Of a DNA stretch of 64,000 nt, positions 1 to 11,796 are shown in pieces. The DNA comes from Serripes groenlandicus. Lineage: Eukaryota > Mollusca > Bivalvia > Cardiida > Cardiidae. Within the stretch, counting starts at the first letter, position 1. Every line of letters begins with the position of its first letter. The stretch lies in the NCBI GenBank assembly GCA_031761405.1, contig JASEVX010000017.1, positions 12,162,043 to 12,226,042 on the forward strand, read 5' to 3'. The notes beneath the pieces were generated by a model that made no database searches, was not told the DNA's origin, and saw only the letters and a list, made by a program, of their open reading frames with translations. Both the position numbers and the translations under genes were made by a program.

Positions 1-112
1 TAGACAAAGCCATTACAATCATTTTTAAAGTCTTTTGTATGACCCTGCTGGGATCAAACCTCCCACCTCCCACACCCTCTACCACAACACCACTGAGGCC
101 GTCATCAATATG
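1..112 (-). mobile_element. Partial tRNA-derived SINE, cut by window edge
   Basis: Read on the minus strand, GGCCTCAGTGGTGTTGTGG resembles a tRNA A box and GGTTTGATCCC a B box. The downstream segment (CATACAAAAGACTTTAAAAA) matches the fuller copies at 1782-2025 and 62858-63069. Bases 200-300 hold a similar but more decayed head. Confidence 0.55.
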
Positions 113-353
113 TTTTAACTAAACTTGTTGGTATGATATATACCAATAATTATAACAATTCAACTGGACAATTGGGAAGAATCCTGTGTTTTCGACCCCC
201 TTTTCCTGAATACAACAAATCTGCAGCAGCCGATACCCAAGGTGGACCCTCTACCACTAAACCACTGAGTATAATAACAATACAGCTGAACAAGGGGAGG
301 AATCCTGAGCAGGTTTTTTTTTTTCTTACTTTAAACTCTAATATCCTGATTTC

Positions 354-570
354 TTAACCCTTTCTCCCTCATACGACAATTTTGCAGCAGACGACTTTGA
401 ACATATTTTCTCAAAAGAAAGAAAATCTCTTTAATTGAATGAATAACCTATGACTAAAAGTGGAAAACATTGTGGCAAAAGGAGAAATTGCTTGTTTTGA
501 GCAATTTCTTCTTTTGTCACACTGTTTTCAAAAAGGCGTCAGAAAGCGTCTATATGAGGGAAAGGGTTAA
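354..570 (-). mobile_element. Family A MITE (piggyBac-like, TTAA-bounded)
   Basis: TTAA at both ends with inverted termini CCCTTTCYCC / GGGAAAGGG. Full copies carry an inner TGCAGCAGACG inverted motif and a central palindrome around GAAATTGCTC/GAGCAATTTC. TTAA targets and CCC/GGG ends are the hallmark of piggyBac superfamily elements; no transposase is encoded. This copy has the CGACAATTxTGCAG end on the left, taken here as minus orientation. Confidence 0.85.
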
Positions 571-897
571 TGGTGACAGTTGTGAAAGTTCTGTCATATG
601 ATATGTATTTATGTATACTTACTGTTTATAATAATTGGGTCAGAACAAGATCGACAGTTAGTGCTGAATTCAAAATAAATAGCAGTTAATTGGAAAACCT
701 ATCTGACAAAAATATTTTCAGTGAAAAAGTATGAACATTATCAAATGTTTTAATTCAAATAACATTTTTCTTTCAGGGTTGACACTCTATCAATTATACC
801 AATGAATAGGAAGGTCATAATCATGTATGCAAATACCTATAATTAAAGTGTCATTTTACTTTCAATTTTGAACTCTTTCTTTTTTGGGGGTATTAAA

Positions 898-1131
898 TTA
901 ACCCTTTCCCTGATAAAGATGCTTTCTGATCCCTCTGCAGCAGATGGCTTTTTGAAAACATAGTGACAAAAGAAGAAATTGCTCAAAACGAGCAATTTCT
1001 TATTTTGCCACAATGTTTTCAACTTTTAGTCATAGCTAGGTTATCCATTTAATTATAGAGATTTTCTATTTCTTGACAAAATATGTTCAAAGTCGTCTGC
1101 TACAGAATTGTCGTATGAGGGAAAGGGTTAA
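898..1131 (+). mobile_element. Family A MITE, full length
   Basis: Complete 234 bp copy with both TTAA ends, both inner TGC-x-GCAG motifs and the central GAGCAATTTC palindrome. Confidence 0.85.
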
Positions 1132-1338
1132 ACTTGTTGTCCAAGAAGTTGTGGTTTGTATGCTACAATGTCTAATCAAGGATGATAATCATGGGTTAAA
1201 TATTGAATAATCTAGAGTTTAAGCCCTATTCGTATAATCGACTATTCTTTCGACCAATTAAAGTGACTGTGAGAGGTAAAAATGTATTTGCATATGGATA
1301 TGATGTTTTTTATATGCAACTTTAAAATAAATGAAGAC

Positions 1339-1568
1339 TTAACCCTTTCCCTGATATATACGCTTTCTGACGCCTCTGCAGCAAACGGCTTTTTGAAAAC
1401 ATAGTGACAAAAGAAGAAATTGCACAAAACGTGCAATTTCACCTTTTGCCACAATGTTTTTCGCTTTTAGTCATAGGTTATCTATTCAATTGTGGAGATT
1501 TTCTATGTTTTGACAAAATATGTTCAAAGTCGTCTGCTGCAGAATTGTCGTATGCGGGAAAGGGTTAA
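1339..1568 (+). mobile_element. Family A MITE, full length
   Basis: 230 bp copy; its centre reads GCACAAAACGTGC, a variant palindrome shared with the copies at 14415, 22610, 26832 and 33057, suggesting one subfamily. Confidence 0.85.
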
Positions 1569-1781
1569 AATATTTACTAGTCAAAACATGCTGTAATTTT
1601 AGGGTATATTCTTTTTATATCTACATAAAAAAATATCAAGAAGTTCTTTATTCTAACATTTACAGATTCTTCCATATTTCACTCGAATGATTATCTGCAA
1701 GTTTGTTTGGAAAAGAATTTTAAAAATGGTCCAGTGACAGTACTGTTTATACGACAATTCTGCAGCAGAAGACTTTGAACG

Positions 1782-2025
1782 TGTTTTACGCTGCTTTCAA
1801 CTATTGTTCAGTTATATCCCGGCGGTTAAGATACCTGTACTACTTGTCCATTTATCCTGACACCAGTGGGTCAGTCCTTATGCTCGCCCAACAACCCCGA
1901 GCACCAAGGAGGGCAGCTATTACTACATGTAACATTTTTAAAGTCTTTGGTATGACCTGGGCCAGAAATGGAACCCTCAACCTCTCGCAACAAGTCCGAT
2001 GCTCTACCACTACACCACCGAGGCG
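1782..2025 (-). mobile_element. tRNA-derived SINE with V-SINE/RUDI-like core
   Basis: On the minus strand: A-box-like GGTGTAGTGGTAGAGCATC, middle region CCAGGTCATACCAAAGAC, and tail GATATAACTGAAC...TTGAAAGCAGCGTAAAAC. That tail is the conserved core of molluscan V-SINEs. Confidence 0.75.
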
Positions 2026-2129
2026 ATATATAGTTTTTCAACCAATTTACATGACTTGAAGGATTAATGAAACAAGGTCATCATCGAAATATTTCTACAA
2101 AATTATTTAAAAATCGACCAAATAGCCAT

Positions 2130-2500
2130 AAAATGCAAAACCGTGAGCCCAGACCTTCCTGGGGGCCAGGTTATTTTCGACCAATCAACATGGTTTGAAG
2201 GAATCTGAAAGAGGGTCACCCAAGGAACATTTCTTCAAATTTATTTGAAAATGGGCCAACCAGTTTGGGAGGTGAAAAGTCTTTTTCTTTGGTTGCCATG
2301 GACACCAGATTTTGCACCGGTCCAAAAATGATGAAAGATTTTATGAGAGGACTTTGAGAGGATGACATCCTAATGGGCCAAGTGGTTACCGAGTCGACAA
2401 AGTTGCTTGAAGCAAAAAAATTACGCACATTAACCCACATTACAGACAATACACCATGATATATTAGCTTGATTGGCTTTCAGCCAGAGTATCTAATTAA
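2130..2500 (+). repeat. Fragment of the 'GGCCATGTTTTTCGACC' bivalve repeat
   Basis: It shares CAATCAACATGGYTTGAAGG, GGGTCACCCAAGGAACATTT and the end TTGGCTTTCAGCCAG with the large copy at 6014-7125, but has only one internal unit. Confidence 0.65.
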
Positions 2501-2845
2501 AGATATGGCTAAAATATGGGAAATCTGTATTTATTAAAGAAAGTATAATTATTGAATAATATAACTTTTTTCAACTTTTGACGATGTTTTCAACTGTCTT
2601 CTGCTGCAGGTGCATGTTTGAAGGGTTAAGTGAAATCTCAGAAAAAGTGTCACTGAGAATGAAAGTCCCAAGTGATGAATGAAATTTTCTCTAAAATATA
2701 CCACCTCCTGGCAAGCTTGATGTGACGGGGAGTTTCAATTTCCTGTATGCAAATTATCTACTTGACAATTCTAAGGTCTCAATTTACCGTCTGCATGTGA
2801 CATCAAGTTGGCCACGTCCTTCAAATACAGGCAATCAGAGGGGTT

Positions 2846-3038
2846 TTAACCCTTTCCCACATACAACAAATTTGCAGCAGACGTCTTAACAATAATATGG
2901 AAATTCTCCCTAATTGAAGACATATACTTCTTGAATAGAGTTGAAAACATTGTGTCAAAAGGAGAAATTGCTTGTTTTGTCACAAGGTTTTCAAAGTCGT
3001 CTGCTGCAGAGGCATCGGAAAGCATCTATAAGGGTTAA
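2846..3038 (-). mobile_element. Family A MITE, older CCCACATAC subtype
   Basis: TTAA-bounded 193 bp copy whose end reads CCCTTTCCCACATACAAC. A further decayed copy follows directly at about 3041-3290. Confidence 0.75.
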
Positions 3039-3525
3039 ACGAACATTCCCACATATGGCCGCTTTCTGAAACCGTGAGTCGGCATCCGACTACTTTTGAA
3101 AACATTTTGGCGAAAGAAGGATTCGTTCATGATGGGAAATTTCTCCTTTTTGCGGCCACAATGTTTTCAACATTATTCAATAATGGTTCTTCCATTCTTA
3201 AGAGAGTTTCCATACTTTTGACTGAATGTTTTCAGAGTTGTCTGCTGCAAAATTGTTGTATATGTTGTAACAGATTCAATTAATGGCAATTGTTATTGAA
3301 TAATAGACTGTAAAGTGTTTTTCTGGGTTGTAACGTTTAATCCTCCAAAAACTTCCGACCCCGAGATACATGTACAACAAGAGGACATACAGGGCAGATC
3401 CTGATCAAACAGCGCAAAGTTGCAGGCCGGTCTTGATATTCTCTTTGCTGGTTGCAAAATATCAAAGACAGCTCTAGAGATGTGGCGTTTTTCATGCTCT
3501 AAAATCCTTATTTGACCTCAAAAAC

Positions 3526-3597
3526 CTATGTTGTGGGCAAACAAAAGAATCGTCTCAGTGAGACGATACTTTTGAGTACCCACAAAATAGGATTTGC
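3526..3597. repeat. Hairpin element (family D)
   Basis: Near-perfect palindrome with arms CAAAAGAATCGTCTCA / TGAGACGATACTTTTG flanked by CCTATGTTGTGGG / CCCACAAAATAGG. Six copies occur in the window. Confidence 0.7.
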
Positions 3598-3825
3598 TTG
3601 GATTATAAGAGAGAGAGATATTGTGGGGAAAACAGCTGTTTACCCCTCCTTATCTGGTCACCTCTGAAATATCAAAGCCTGATATTCCTGCGACTTGGTC
3701 TAGTTTTCTCAGAGCCAGGAAAATATATCTGTGATGAATAATAAATATCAGAGGACCAGATGAGGAGGAGTGAACTCATGGTCTTTTTCCCAAAATATCT
3801 ATCAATTATTACTCAACCAAACCCT

Positions 3826-3896
3826 ATGTTGCAGGTACTCAAAAGAATAGTCTCACTGAGACGATTCTTTTGAGTACCCACAACATAGGATTTGAG
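3826..3896. repeat. Hairpin element (family D), second arm of a larger foldback
   Basis: Same palindrome as at 3526. The two are separated by a segment whose ends are also inverted (ATATTGTGGGGAAAACAGCT near 3620 and its counterpart before 3800), so 3526-3896 could fold as nested hairpins. Confidence 0.65.
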
Positions 3897-4137
3897 GGAT
3901 AAATAAGGATTTCATAACATGAAAGAGGCCCCTTATCTGGAGCTCTGGATGATTTCTGTGGTTTTTAGAAGAGTAAGAAAAGGTTATAGCACCTCTGAAT
4001 TTAATACTTGAATTTCTAATGATATAATATTTATAACATGCCACATTTAGATCTTTACGAGACTCATCAATATATCAAAACACCAAGAAACTCTGCAATT
4101 TAAACGCTTAAAATTTACCCTATCCAGATAACTTTCT

Positions 4138-4367
4138 TTAACCTTTTCCCTCATACGACAATTCTGCAGGAGACGACTTTGAACATATTTTGTCAAAACA
4201 TAGAAAATCTCTATAATTGAATGGATAACCTATGACTAAAAGTGGAAAACATTGTGGCAAAAGGAGAAATTGCTCGTTTTGAGCAATTTCTTCTTTTGTC
4301 ACTATGTTTTCAAAAAGCTGTTTGCTGTAGAGGCGTCAGAAAGCATCTATATGAGGGAAAGGGTTAT
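4138..4367 (-). mobile_element. Family A MITE
   Basis: Starts TTAACCTTTTCCC and ends GGGAAAGGGTTAT; the last TTAA has mutated. Centre GCTCGTTTTGAGC. Confidence 0.8.
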
Positions 4368-4463
4368 TCAATGTGATTTGACAAGCCAACCACATGATCA
4401 ATCACAATGCCTCTTTTTGCAGTCAGGTAAGTTTAATACTAGAATGTCCATAAGATTTTTTTA

Positions 4464-4860
4464 AGTTTGGCCTATTATAAGTGACCTGGTTTTTGACTTG
4501 ATATTACCCAAAATTTAACTTAGCCCATATAATATCATCAAGACAAACATTCTGACAAAGTTCAAAGAGCGTTAACAAGATTTCCCTTCAATTTGGCCTA
4601 TAGACCTAGTTTTTAAACCAGCTTGTCGACCCATATTTCAACTTGGCCTAGATATCATCAAGAAAATCATTCTGACAAAGTTTCAACAAAGTCAGGTTAT
4701 AAACATGTGACTTCCATAGTGATATCTAGAATTTTCCTACCATTTGGCCTAGTAAACTAGTTACTGATCAAACTAATGAGCTATGTATATTCTAATTTAA
4801 CCAAGAATCTCATAACCATTAGAAAAAATTCTAATGGCATCTGAGCACAGACTTAGGTGA
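4464..4860 (+). repeat. Tandem 'TTGGCCTAG...GACCTAGTTTTT' repeat block
   Basis: Two to three diverged units containing TGGCCTAGATATCATCAAG and ATTCTGACAAAGTTTCAAC, the same family as the array at 10480-11690. Confidence 0.6.
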
Positions 4861-5236
4861 TCCTCAGTCAAACACATAATGCACCGTAATATATGCTTCA
4901 CCCTTTCCTACCTGTAGCAAACCATTTTTTGAAAGCAACAAAAAGATTATTGTATTCAACAAGTGAAAATGTAGTTAAAATAAGGATGTTAACCTTTCAG
5001 ATTTCTTGCCATATTTTTGCCAAATTACCCAAAGCAATCAAGAAGATTAGGCTTTAAAGAAAGAAATTGACAAATTCTGAGCAAATTAATTTCAAACTTT
5101 CACACAATTGCATTCTCTGCATGAGCTTTGATGCTGTTGGAAAAATCCAATTTCTCTTTCCACCGTCTACCTGATATAATGTTTGAATCATTTCTCTTGT
5201 TGACAGTACATCAGATTCTGCAGGGAACAACTAATG

Positions 5237-5960
5237 TAACCTTTATCCCACATACAGACGCTTTTTGACGCCTCTGCAGCAGACATCTTTTGAAAACATT
5301 GTGACAAAAGGTGAGATTACTCAAACATTTTGTTAATAATTTAACCTTCATTTACTGAGACTTTCAGCATACGACTTTGAACATATTTTGTCAAAAAATG
5401 GAAAATCTCTATAATTTAATGGATAACCTATGACAAAAAGTGGAAAACATTGTGGCAAAAGGAGAAATTGCTCGTTTTGAGCAATTTCTTCTTTTGTCAC
5501 TATGTTTTCAAAAAGCTGTCTGCTGCGGAGGCATCAGAAAGTGTCTATATGAGGGAAAGGGTTAACCCTTTCCCACAATGGTTTCAAAAGTCGTCTGCTG
5601 CAGAGGTATCATGCAGAAAGCGTCTAGCTATATTTGGGAAAAGGATAATCAATAATTATAATTATACTTTCATTTATAGATACATGTATCTATATCTCTT
5701 ATATTTTGCCAAGATATTTTCAAGTGGTTGTCTGCTGAAGATTGGAAGGATTTTTGGGTAAGGAATAATCTTTACCTGATAAGACTCTTTAACCTTTTCC
5801 CAAATACAACAAATCTGCAGCAGACGACTCAGAAAACGTTTTGGCAGAAACGTGAAAATTCTCTATAAATGAGAGCTTTAATATTAAATAAAATTGAAAT
5901 CCTTTTGGCACAATATTTTCAAAAGTCGTCTACTGCAGAGGTATCAACAAGCTTCAATAA
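5237..5960. mobile_element. Cluster of four family A MITE pieces
   Basis: Truncated left piece (5237-5325), near-complete copy (about 5340-5565), short copy starting at the shared TTAA (5562-5648), and a CCCAAATAC subtype piece (5789-5950). Copies abut or share TTAA sites. Confidence 0.7.
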
Positions 5961-6013
5961 CTAGAGATTGCTTTTTTGAAAAAGCATTTGTCTCCCAATT
6001 TGTGTGGTAGTAA

Positions 6014-7125
6014 AACAAGAGGCCCAAGAGGGCCAGTATCGCTCCACGGCCATAAGGCAAAAATAAAATCTCCAAACAGCCCTGCCCCGTGGTGGCTATT
6101 TTTTTTACCAACCACCATGGCTTAAAGGAATCTTGTAGAGTGTCACCAAAGGAATGTTTCTGCAAAATTATTTGAAAATATGCCTGACACTTTCAGAGGA
6201 GAAGATTTTTTAAGTTTTCACTATGGTCATATAAGTCAAAATAGCCCCACCCTCTGGCGGCCACGTTTTTCGACCAATCAACATGGCTTGAAGGAATCTG
6301 ATAGAGGGTCACCCAATGAACATTTCTACAAAATTATTTGAAAATCGGCTGAACACTTTCGGAGAAGAAGATGTTTTAAGTTTTCACTATAGCTATATAA
6401 CGCAAAAAAGCCCCGCCCCCTGGCGGCCATGTTTTTCGCCCAATCAACATTTCTTGAAGGAATCTAATTAAGGTTCACACAAGGAACATTTCTACAAAAT
6501 TATTTGAAAATCGGCCTGACACTTTTGGAGGAGAAGATTTTTTAAGTTTGCTCTTTAGCCATATAGGCAAAATAGCCCCGCCCTGTGACGGCCATGTTTT
6601 TTTACCAATCAACATGGCTTGAAGGAATCTGATAGAGGGTCACCCACGGAACATTTCTACATAATTATTTGAAAATCTGCTGAACACTTTTTGAGAAGAA
6701 GATTATTTAAGTTTTCACTATAGCTATATAAGGCAAAAAAGCCCCGCCCCCTGGCGGCCATGTTTTTCGCCCAATCAAAATTTCTTGAAGGAATCTAATA
6801 AAGGGTCACCCAAGGAACATTTCTACAAAATTATTTGAAAATCGGCCTGACACTTTCGGAGAAGAAGATTTTTTAAGTTCTCACTATTTTTTTCTTTCGG
6901 TTGCCATGGAAACCAGAATTTTGAATGGATCAAAAAAATTTGAAGGAATTTAGTAGAGGACATTGAGAGGATGCTTCCCATGAAGTTTCAACCAAATTGG
7001 CCAAGTGGTTAGGGAGAAGAAGTCGTTTAAAGGAAAAAGTTAACGCACGCACGCACGCACGCACGCACGACGGACAATTCGCCATGACATAAGCTCGACT
7101 GGCTTTCAGCCAGTGGAGCTAAAAA
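6014..7125 (+). repeat. Long bivalve repeat with five internal units of about 165 bp
   Basis: Starts CAAGAGGCCCAAGAGGGCC, ends GCCAGTGGAGCTAAAAATG. Internal units repeat AGCCCCGCCC, GGCCATGTTTTTC and GGGTCACCCAAGGAACATTT at roughly 6081, 6245, 6411, 6576 and 6741. A (ACGC)n microsatellite lies at about 7042-7067. No ORF; non-autonomous. Confidence 0.7.
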
Positions 7126-7289
7126 TGATGGAGATGACTTTTGTAGTTTTGGACTGGAGATGAAGTAACTGTGAATTTGAAGTTTGGCCTATTAACCTGT
7201 AGACAATAGTGGACATGTATTGCATAAGATGCACAAGATTAGTGGTTATTCTTTTAAGTATTATTGAGCGGAAACCATTTTTTAGCTAA

Positions 7290-8075
7290 ATGTCATCATG
7301 ACCTAGACCACTGTGACCTTGACCATTGACCTAGTGACCTCAAAATCAACAAGACCTCTGGCTGAGGGTGTCTCGCCCTTCTAAGAAAATTAGATATTAA
7401 ATGGTATCACTATGCAAAAAGAAAGTAAAGTTGATAAAATGTGAAAAAGTAAGTGTCTGTCACTGAAAATGTTGACGTTGATGGATGTCCCATGACCAAA
7501 CAATACATTTGACAAAGTTTCAGAAAAATTCCAGCAGGGATTGCTGAGATATAAGAAAGGTTAAGTTTTGAGGTAAAGTTACCTAACAAATGTCAAGTTT
7601 TGCACAATTATGACCTTGACCCTGAAAATTGTGAGGTTGACAGATGTCCCATGACCAAACAATACATCTGACAAAGTTTCAGAAAAATTCAAGCAGAGAT
7701 TGCTGAGATATAAGAAAGGTTAAGTTTTGAGGTTAAGTTACCTAACAAAGGTCAAGTTCTGCACAATTATGACATTGACCCTGAAAATTTTGACGTTGAC
7801 AGATGTCCCATGACCAAACAATACATCTGACAAAGTTTCAGAAAAATTCAAGCAGGGATTGGTGAGATATAAGAAAGGGTCAAGTTCTGCACAATTATGA
7901 CCTTGACACTAAAAATTATGACTTTGAAAGATGTATCATGACCAAACAATACATCTGACAATGCTTCAGAAAAATTCAAGCAGGGGTTGCCGAGATATAG
8001 CTATTTGTAAAAGCGGCCGCCGTCGCCGGAAAAGTGACTGCTGTCTCACTCCACTATAGTGGGCGAGACAATAAG
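7290..8075 (+). repeat. Repeat with internal 'ATGACCAAACAATACATCTG' units and GTCTCGCCC ends
   Basis: The ends are inverted (GTGTCTCGCCC near 7369 and GGGCGAGACA near 8062). Four units of about 140-160 bp each carry CATGACCAAACAATACATYTG and TTTCAGAAAAATTCAAGCAG. Confidence 0.65.
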
Positions 8076-8992
8076 GGCCATTTGCTGGTGGTGACCAACC
8101 TGCACACCAAGTATGAAGTTCCTGGGCCCAAGCATTCTTCAGTTATTGAGCAGAAACCATTTTTCAGCCAAAGGTCACCGTGACCTTGAGCAGAAACCAT
8201 TTTTCAGCCAAAGGTCACTGTGACCTTCACCTTTGACATCAAAATCAATAGGGGTCATCTACAGGTTAGGACCAACCTGCACACCAAGTATGAAGTTCCC
8301 GGGCATAAGCGTTCTTGAGTTATTGAGTAAAAAACATTTTTCAGCTGAAGGTTACTGTGACCTTGACCTTTGACCTTGTGACCTCAAAATCAAACAAAAT
8401 CAATAAGGGACATCTACTTGTTAGGACCAACTTGCACACTAGGTATGAAATTCCTCGACATAAGCATTCTTTAGTTATTGAGCGGAAACCATTTTTCAGC
8501 TGAAGGTTACCATGACCTTGACCTTTGACCAAGTGACCACAAAAGGGGTCATCTGTTGGTGGTGACCAACCTTCACACCAAGTATTAACTTCCGTGGCCA
8601 AAACATTCTACAGTTATTAAGCAAAAACAATATTTCAGCTCATTGTCACTGACATTTCAGCTCAAGGTCACTGTGACCTTGACTTTCGATGTACTAACCT
8701 CAAAATCAATAGTGGTCTTCTACTAGTCACGACCAACCTGCATACCAAGTATGGAGTTCCTAGGCCCAAGCATTCTTCAGTTATTGAGCGGAAACAATTT
8801 TTTACCTCACAAGGTCTGACCTTCTGACATCAAAATCAATAGGGGTCAGCTACTGGTCATGACCAACCTGCATACCAAGTATGAAGTTCCTACACCCAAG
8901 CGTTCTTCAGTTATTGAGCGAAAACAAGTGAGACAGACGGACGAAACGGGCAAAAACAATATGTCACCCCCATGTATGGGGGAGACATAATT
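8076..8992 (+). repeat. Tandem 'CTGTGACCTTGACCTTTGACC' array ending in a hairpin
   Basis: About five diverged units with GACCAACCTGCACACCAAG and AGTTATTGAGCGGAAACCA, ending in GACAGACGGACGAAACGGG and the hairpin CCCCCATGTATGGGGG at about 8967-8982. Confidence 0.65.
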
Positions 8993-9134
8993 ATGTGCGA
9001 AAGAGTTTAATTAGATGGGTCTAGGAATGCAACTATAGGTTGTGATTTTTTGTGACCAGTGAAGTTCCAGATCCACTTACGCAGATGTGTAGGGTTGATC
9101 TGTCACTCTGCATTGTTTGACAATTTAGTCACAG

Positions 9135-9226
9135 AAGGTTTCAAGAAATCTCTGACAAACATTGGGAATCAGACTTCATAAATGTGCCAGCAGATGTTTA
9201 TCTGCAGTTGTCAAAAGGACTTTTAA
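9135..9226 (+). CDS. Possible isolated exon interrupted at its donor by a MITE (weak)
   Basis: After an acceptor-like TTTAGTCACAG the plus strand reads FQEISDKHWESDFINVPADV then YLQLSKGLL. The ORF meets the TTAA of a MITE; removing the MITE (9223-9436) would restore TTTTAAG/GTCAGTG, a good donor. No neighbouring exons could be linked, so this is only a candidate. The protein family is not recognised. Confidence 0.25.
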
Positions 9227-9436
9227 CGCTTTCCCATATATAGGCACTTCCTAACGCCTCTGCAATGGACGTCTTTTTCAAACCCTGTGGTAAAAGGAGA
9301 AATTGCTCAAACCGAGCAATTTTCCCTTTTGCCAATGGGCAAGTAGCTATACCTTCATTTGTAGAGGTTTTCTGTGTTGCACTAGATGTCTTCAAAGTCA
9401 TCTACTGATGATTTGTTGTATGTGGGAAAGGATTAA
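9223..9436 (+). mobile_element. Family A MITE next to a donor-like site
   Basis: 214 bp copy, ends TTAACGCTTTCCC and GGGAAAGGATTAA, immediately followed by GGTCAGTG. Confidence 0.75.
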
Positions 9437-9820
9437 GGTCAGTGTTCCTTAAGCTCGGCTAATTTGTAGACAAATAACACAATTGTCATGGTAACAGAAC
9501 ATTGACAATCTTGTTATCTTTTTTCCCATACACTTTTAACCTAGTTCAACTGCCATTTTGCAGTATCTTTACAAATCCATTTTCCCACCATACTAAAATA
9601 CTTTCTTTTACTTTTTTAAATTCAAGAAGGATCACAAATACAGTGAAAAATGTAAACAACTTTTGATTTAATGCAGGAAAAGAGAGCTTCCACAATATGT
9701 TTCTCTTTATTTCCTTCCTTAATGGAGTAAAAATGGCAACATTGTCAATTAAACAAAGGCAAACATTAAACTTAACTATTTCGATATTAAATATTTAGAA
9801 ACAATTTAATACTGACTTAA
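9437..9820. other. Unassigned AT-rich stretch
   Basis: No repeat, ORF or RNA gene that I can support. Confidence 0.4.
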
Positions 9821-10057
9821 TTAACCCTTTCCCTCATATAGACGCTTTCCAACGCCTCTGAAGCAGAAGGCTTTTTGAAAACAAAGTGACAAAAGAAGAA
9901 ATTGCTCAAAACAAGCAATTCCCCGTTTCTCCTTTTAACACAATGTTTTCCACTTTTAGTCATAGGTTATCCATTCAATTATAGAGATTTTCTATATTTT
10001 GACCAAATATGTTCAATGTCGTCTGCTGCAGAATTGTTGTATGAGGGAAAGGGTTAA
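9821..10057 (+). mobile_element. Family A MITE, full length
   Basis: 237 bp, both TTAA ends intact, extra CCCCGTTTCTCC beside the central palindrome. Confidence 0.85.
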
Positions 10058-10404
10058 AAGTACTTATTCATGAAACCAGGCCCAGATGTGTAAACACTTT
10101 TACAATCAAAACCCTGACAGCAGCAGATAACTTTGAAATGAACTGGATCGAGCTGCCCATACTGATGACAGCATGCTCGTGCCTGACTATTCCACTCCTT
10201 ATTAGTTACTGAAACATCATGGACTCTAATGCAAAACTTTAACTAGAATTTCTTATTCAAATAATTAAGCGCTATCATTTGCATTGTAAGCATGAAAGCG
10301 TGGGTTGTATACAGTTTCAATGCAATGCATTGAGAAGTTTCTGAGAAATGGACACTTAATGTAGTTGCGCGCTAAACTTTCACCATAGTTTTTAAGTAAA
10401 AGTA

Positions 10405-11740
10405 AACAAGAGGGCCATGAGGCCCTGGATCGCTCACCTGAGAATGACCTTTTTAAGACTTAACTCTTTCAGCGCCAATGGCAATATCATCAAGTCAAAA
10501 ATGCAATCTCTATAGTGTTAACAACATTTTTATACAATATAGGCTAGTGACCTAGTTTTTGACCTAACCAAACCCATATTTGATTTGGCCTAAATATCTT
10601 CAAGGCAAATATTCTGACAAATATTCAAAATGACCCATAATTGAACTTGGCCTAGATATCATCAAAACAAACTTTCTAACAAAGTTTCAACATGCTCAAG
10701 TTTAAAATGCGGCTTTTAAAGTGTTAACAAGATTTTCCTTAAACTAAGCCTAGTAACCTAGTTTTTTACCAAACATGACCTATATTTGATCTTGGCCTAG
10801 AAATCACTAAGACAAACATCCTGACAAAGTTTTAACATGCTCAAGCCAAAAATGTGGCTACCAGAGTGTTAACAAAATTTTTTATAAATTTGACCTAGTG
10901 ACCTAGTTTTTGACCGGACATGATCCAGTTTCAAACTTGGCCTACAAATCACTAAGACAAACATTCTGACAAAGTTTCAACATGCTCAAGCCAAAAATGT
11001 AGCTTCCAGAGTGCTAACAAGATTTTCCTTAAATTTGACCTAGTAACCTAGTTTTTAACCGGACATGACCGACTTTCGAACTTGGCCTAGATATCACTAA
11101 GACAAACATTTTAACAAAGTTTCAAAATGCTCTAGCCAAAAATGTGGCTTCCAGATCGTTAACAAGATTTTCCTTAAATTTGACATAGTGACCTAGTTTT
11201 TAACCGGACATGACCCAGTTTCAAACTTGGCTTAGATATCACTAAGACAAACATTCTGACAAAGTTTCAACATGCTCAAGCCAAAAATGTGGCTTCCAGA
11301 GTGTTAACATGATTTTTCAAAAATTTGACCTAGTGACCTAGTTTTAAACCGGACATGACCCAGTTTCGAACTAGGCCAATATATCACAAAGACAAATATT
11401 CTGACAAAGTTTCAACATGCTCAAGTTCAAAATATGGCTTCCAGAGTGTTAATAAGATTTTCCTTCAATTTGGCCTAGTGACCTAGTTTTTGACTCGACC
11501 TGACCTATATTCTAACTTGGCCTAGATATCACTAAGACAAACATTCTGACAGAGTTTCAACATGCTCAAGCCAAAAATGCGGCTTCAAGAGTGTTAACAA
11601 GAATTCCATTAAATTTGGCCTAGTGACCTAGTTTTTGACCCGACATGACCCAGTTTCGAACTTGGCCTAGATTTGATAGAGTCAAAAGGCGATCACAAAA
11701 ACTCACCTTGAACACTTTGTGCTCTGGTGAGCTAAAAATG
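10405..11740 (+). repeat. Nested 'CAAGAGGGCCATGAGGCCC' element with tandem array
   Basis: Begins AACAAGAGGGCCATGAGGCCC, ends CTCTGGTGAGCTAAAA. The interior holds about seven units of 150-170 bp with AACATGCTCAAGCCAAAAAT, TTGACCTAGTGACCTAGTTT and GACATGACCCAGTTTC. No coding capacity. Confidence 0.7.
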
Positions 11741-11796
11741 GCCATAATTTGCATTATATGCAGGATCGATATATCTTACTTGAATGTTTATGCCCC

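Larger units (their letters stand above)
1740..2628 (+). mobile_element. Family A MITE broken by SINE and long-repeat insertions
   Basis: The left end (CGACAATTCTGCAGCAG) lies at 1751-1780 and a right end (CTTCTGCTGCAGG ... AAGGGTTAAG) at about 2575-2628. Between them sit the SINE at 1782-2025 and a long-repeat fragment at 2130-2500. The interpretation as one split copy is inference from order and orientation. Confidence 0.5.

Noticed and set aside
8341..8601. 86-codon minus-strand ORF
   Set aside because: Lies in the GTGACCTTGACC tandem array.
10080..10215. Coding-looking stretch open on both strands (minus: GQLDPVHFKVICCCQGFDC)
   Set aside because: Open on opposite strands with no clear splice pair; more likely a decayed repeat.
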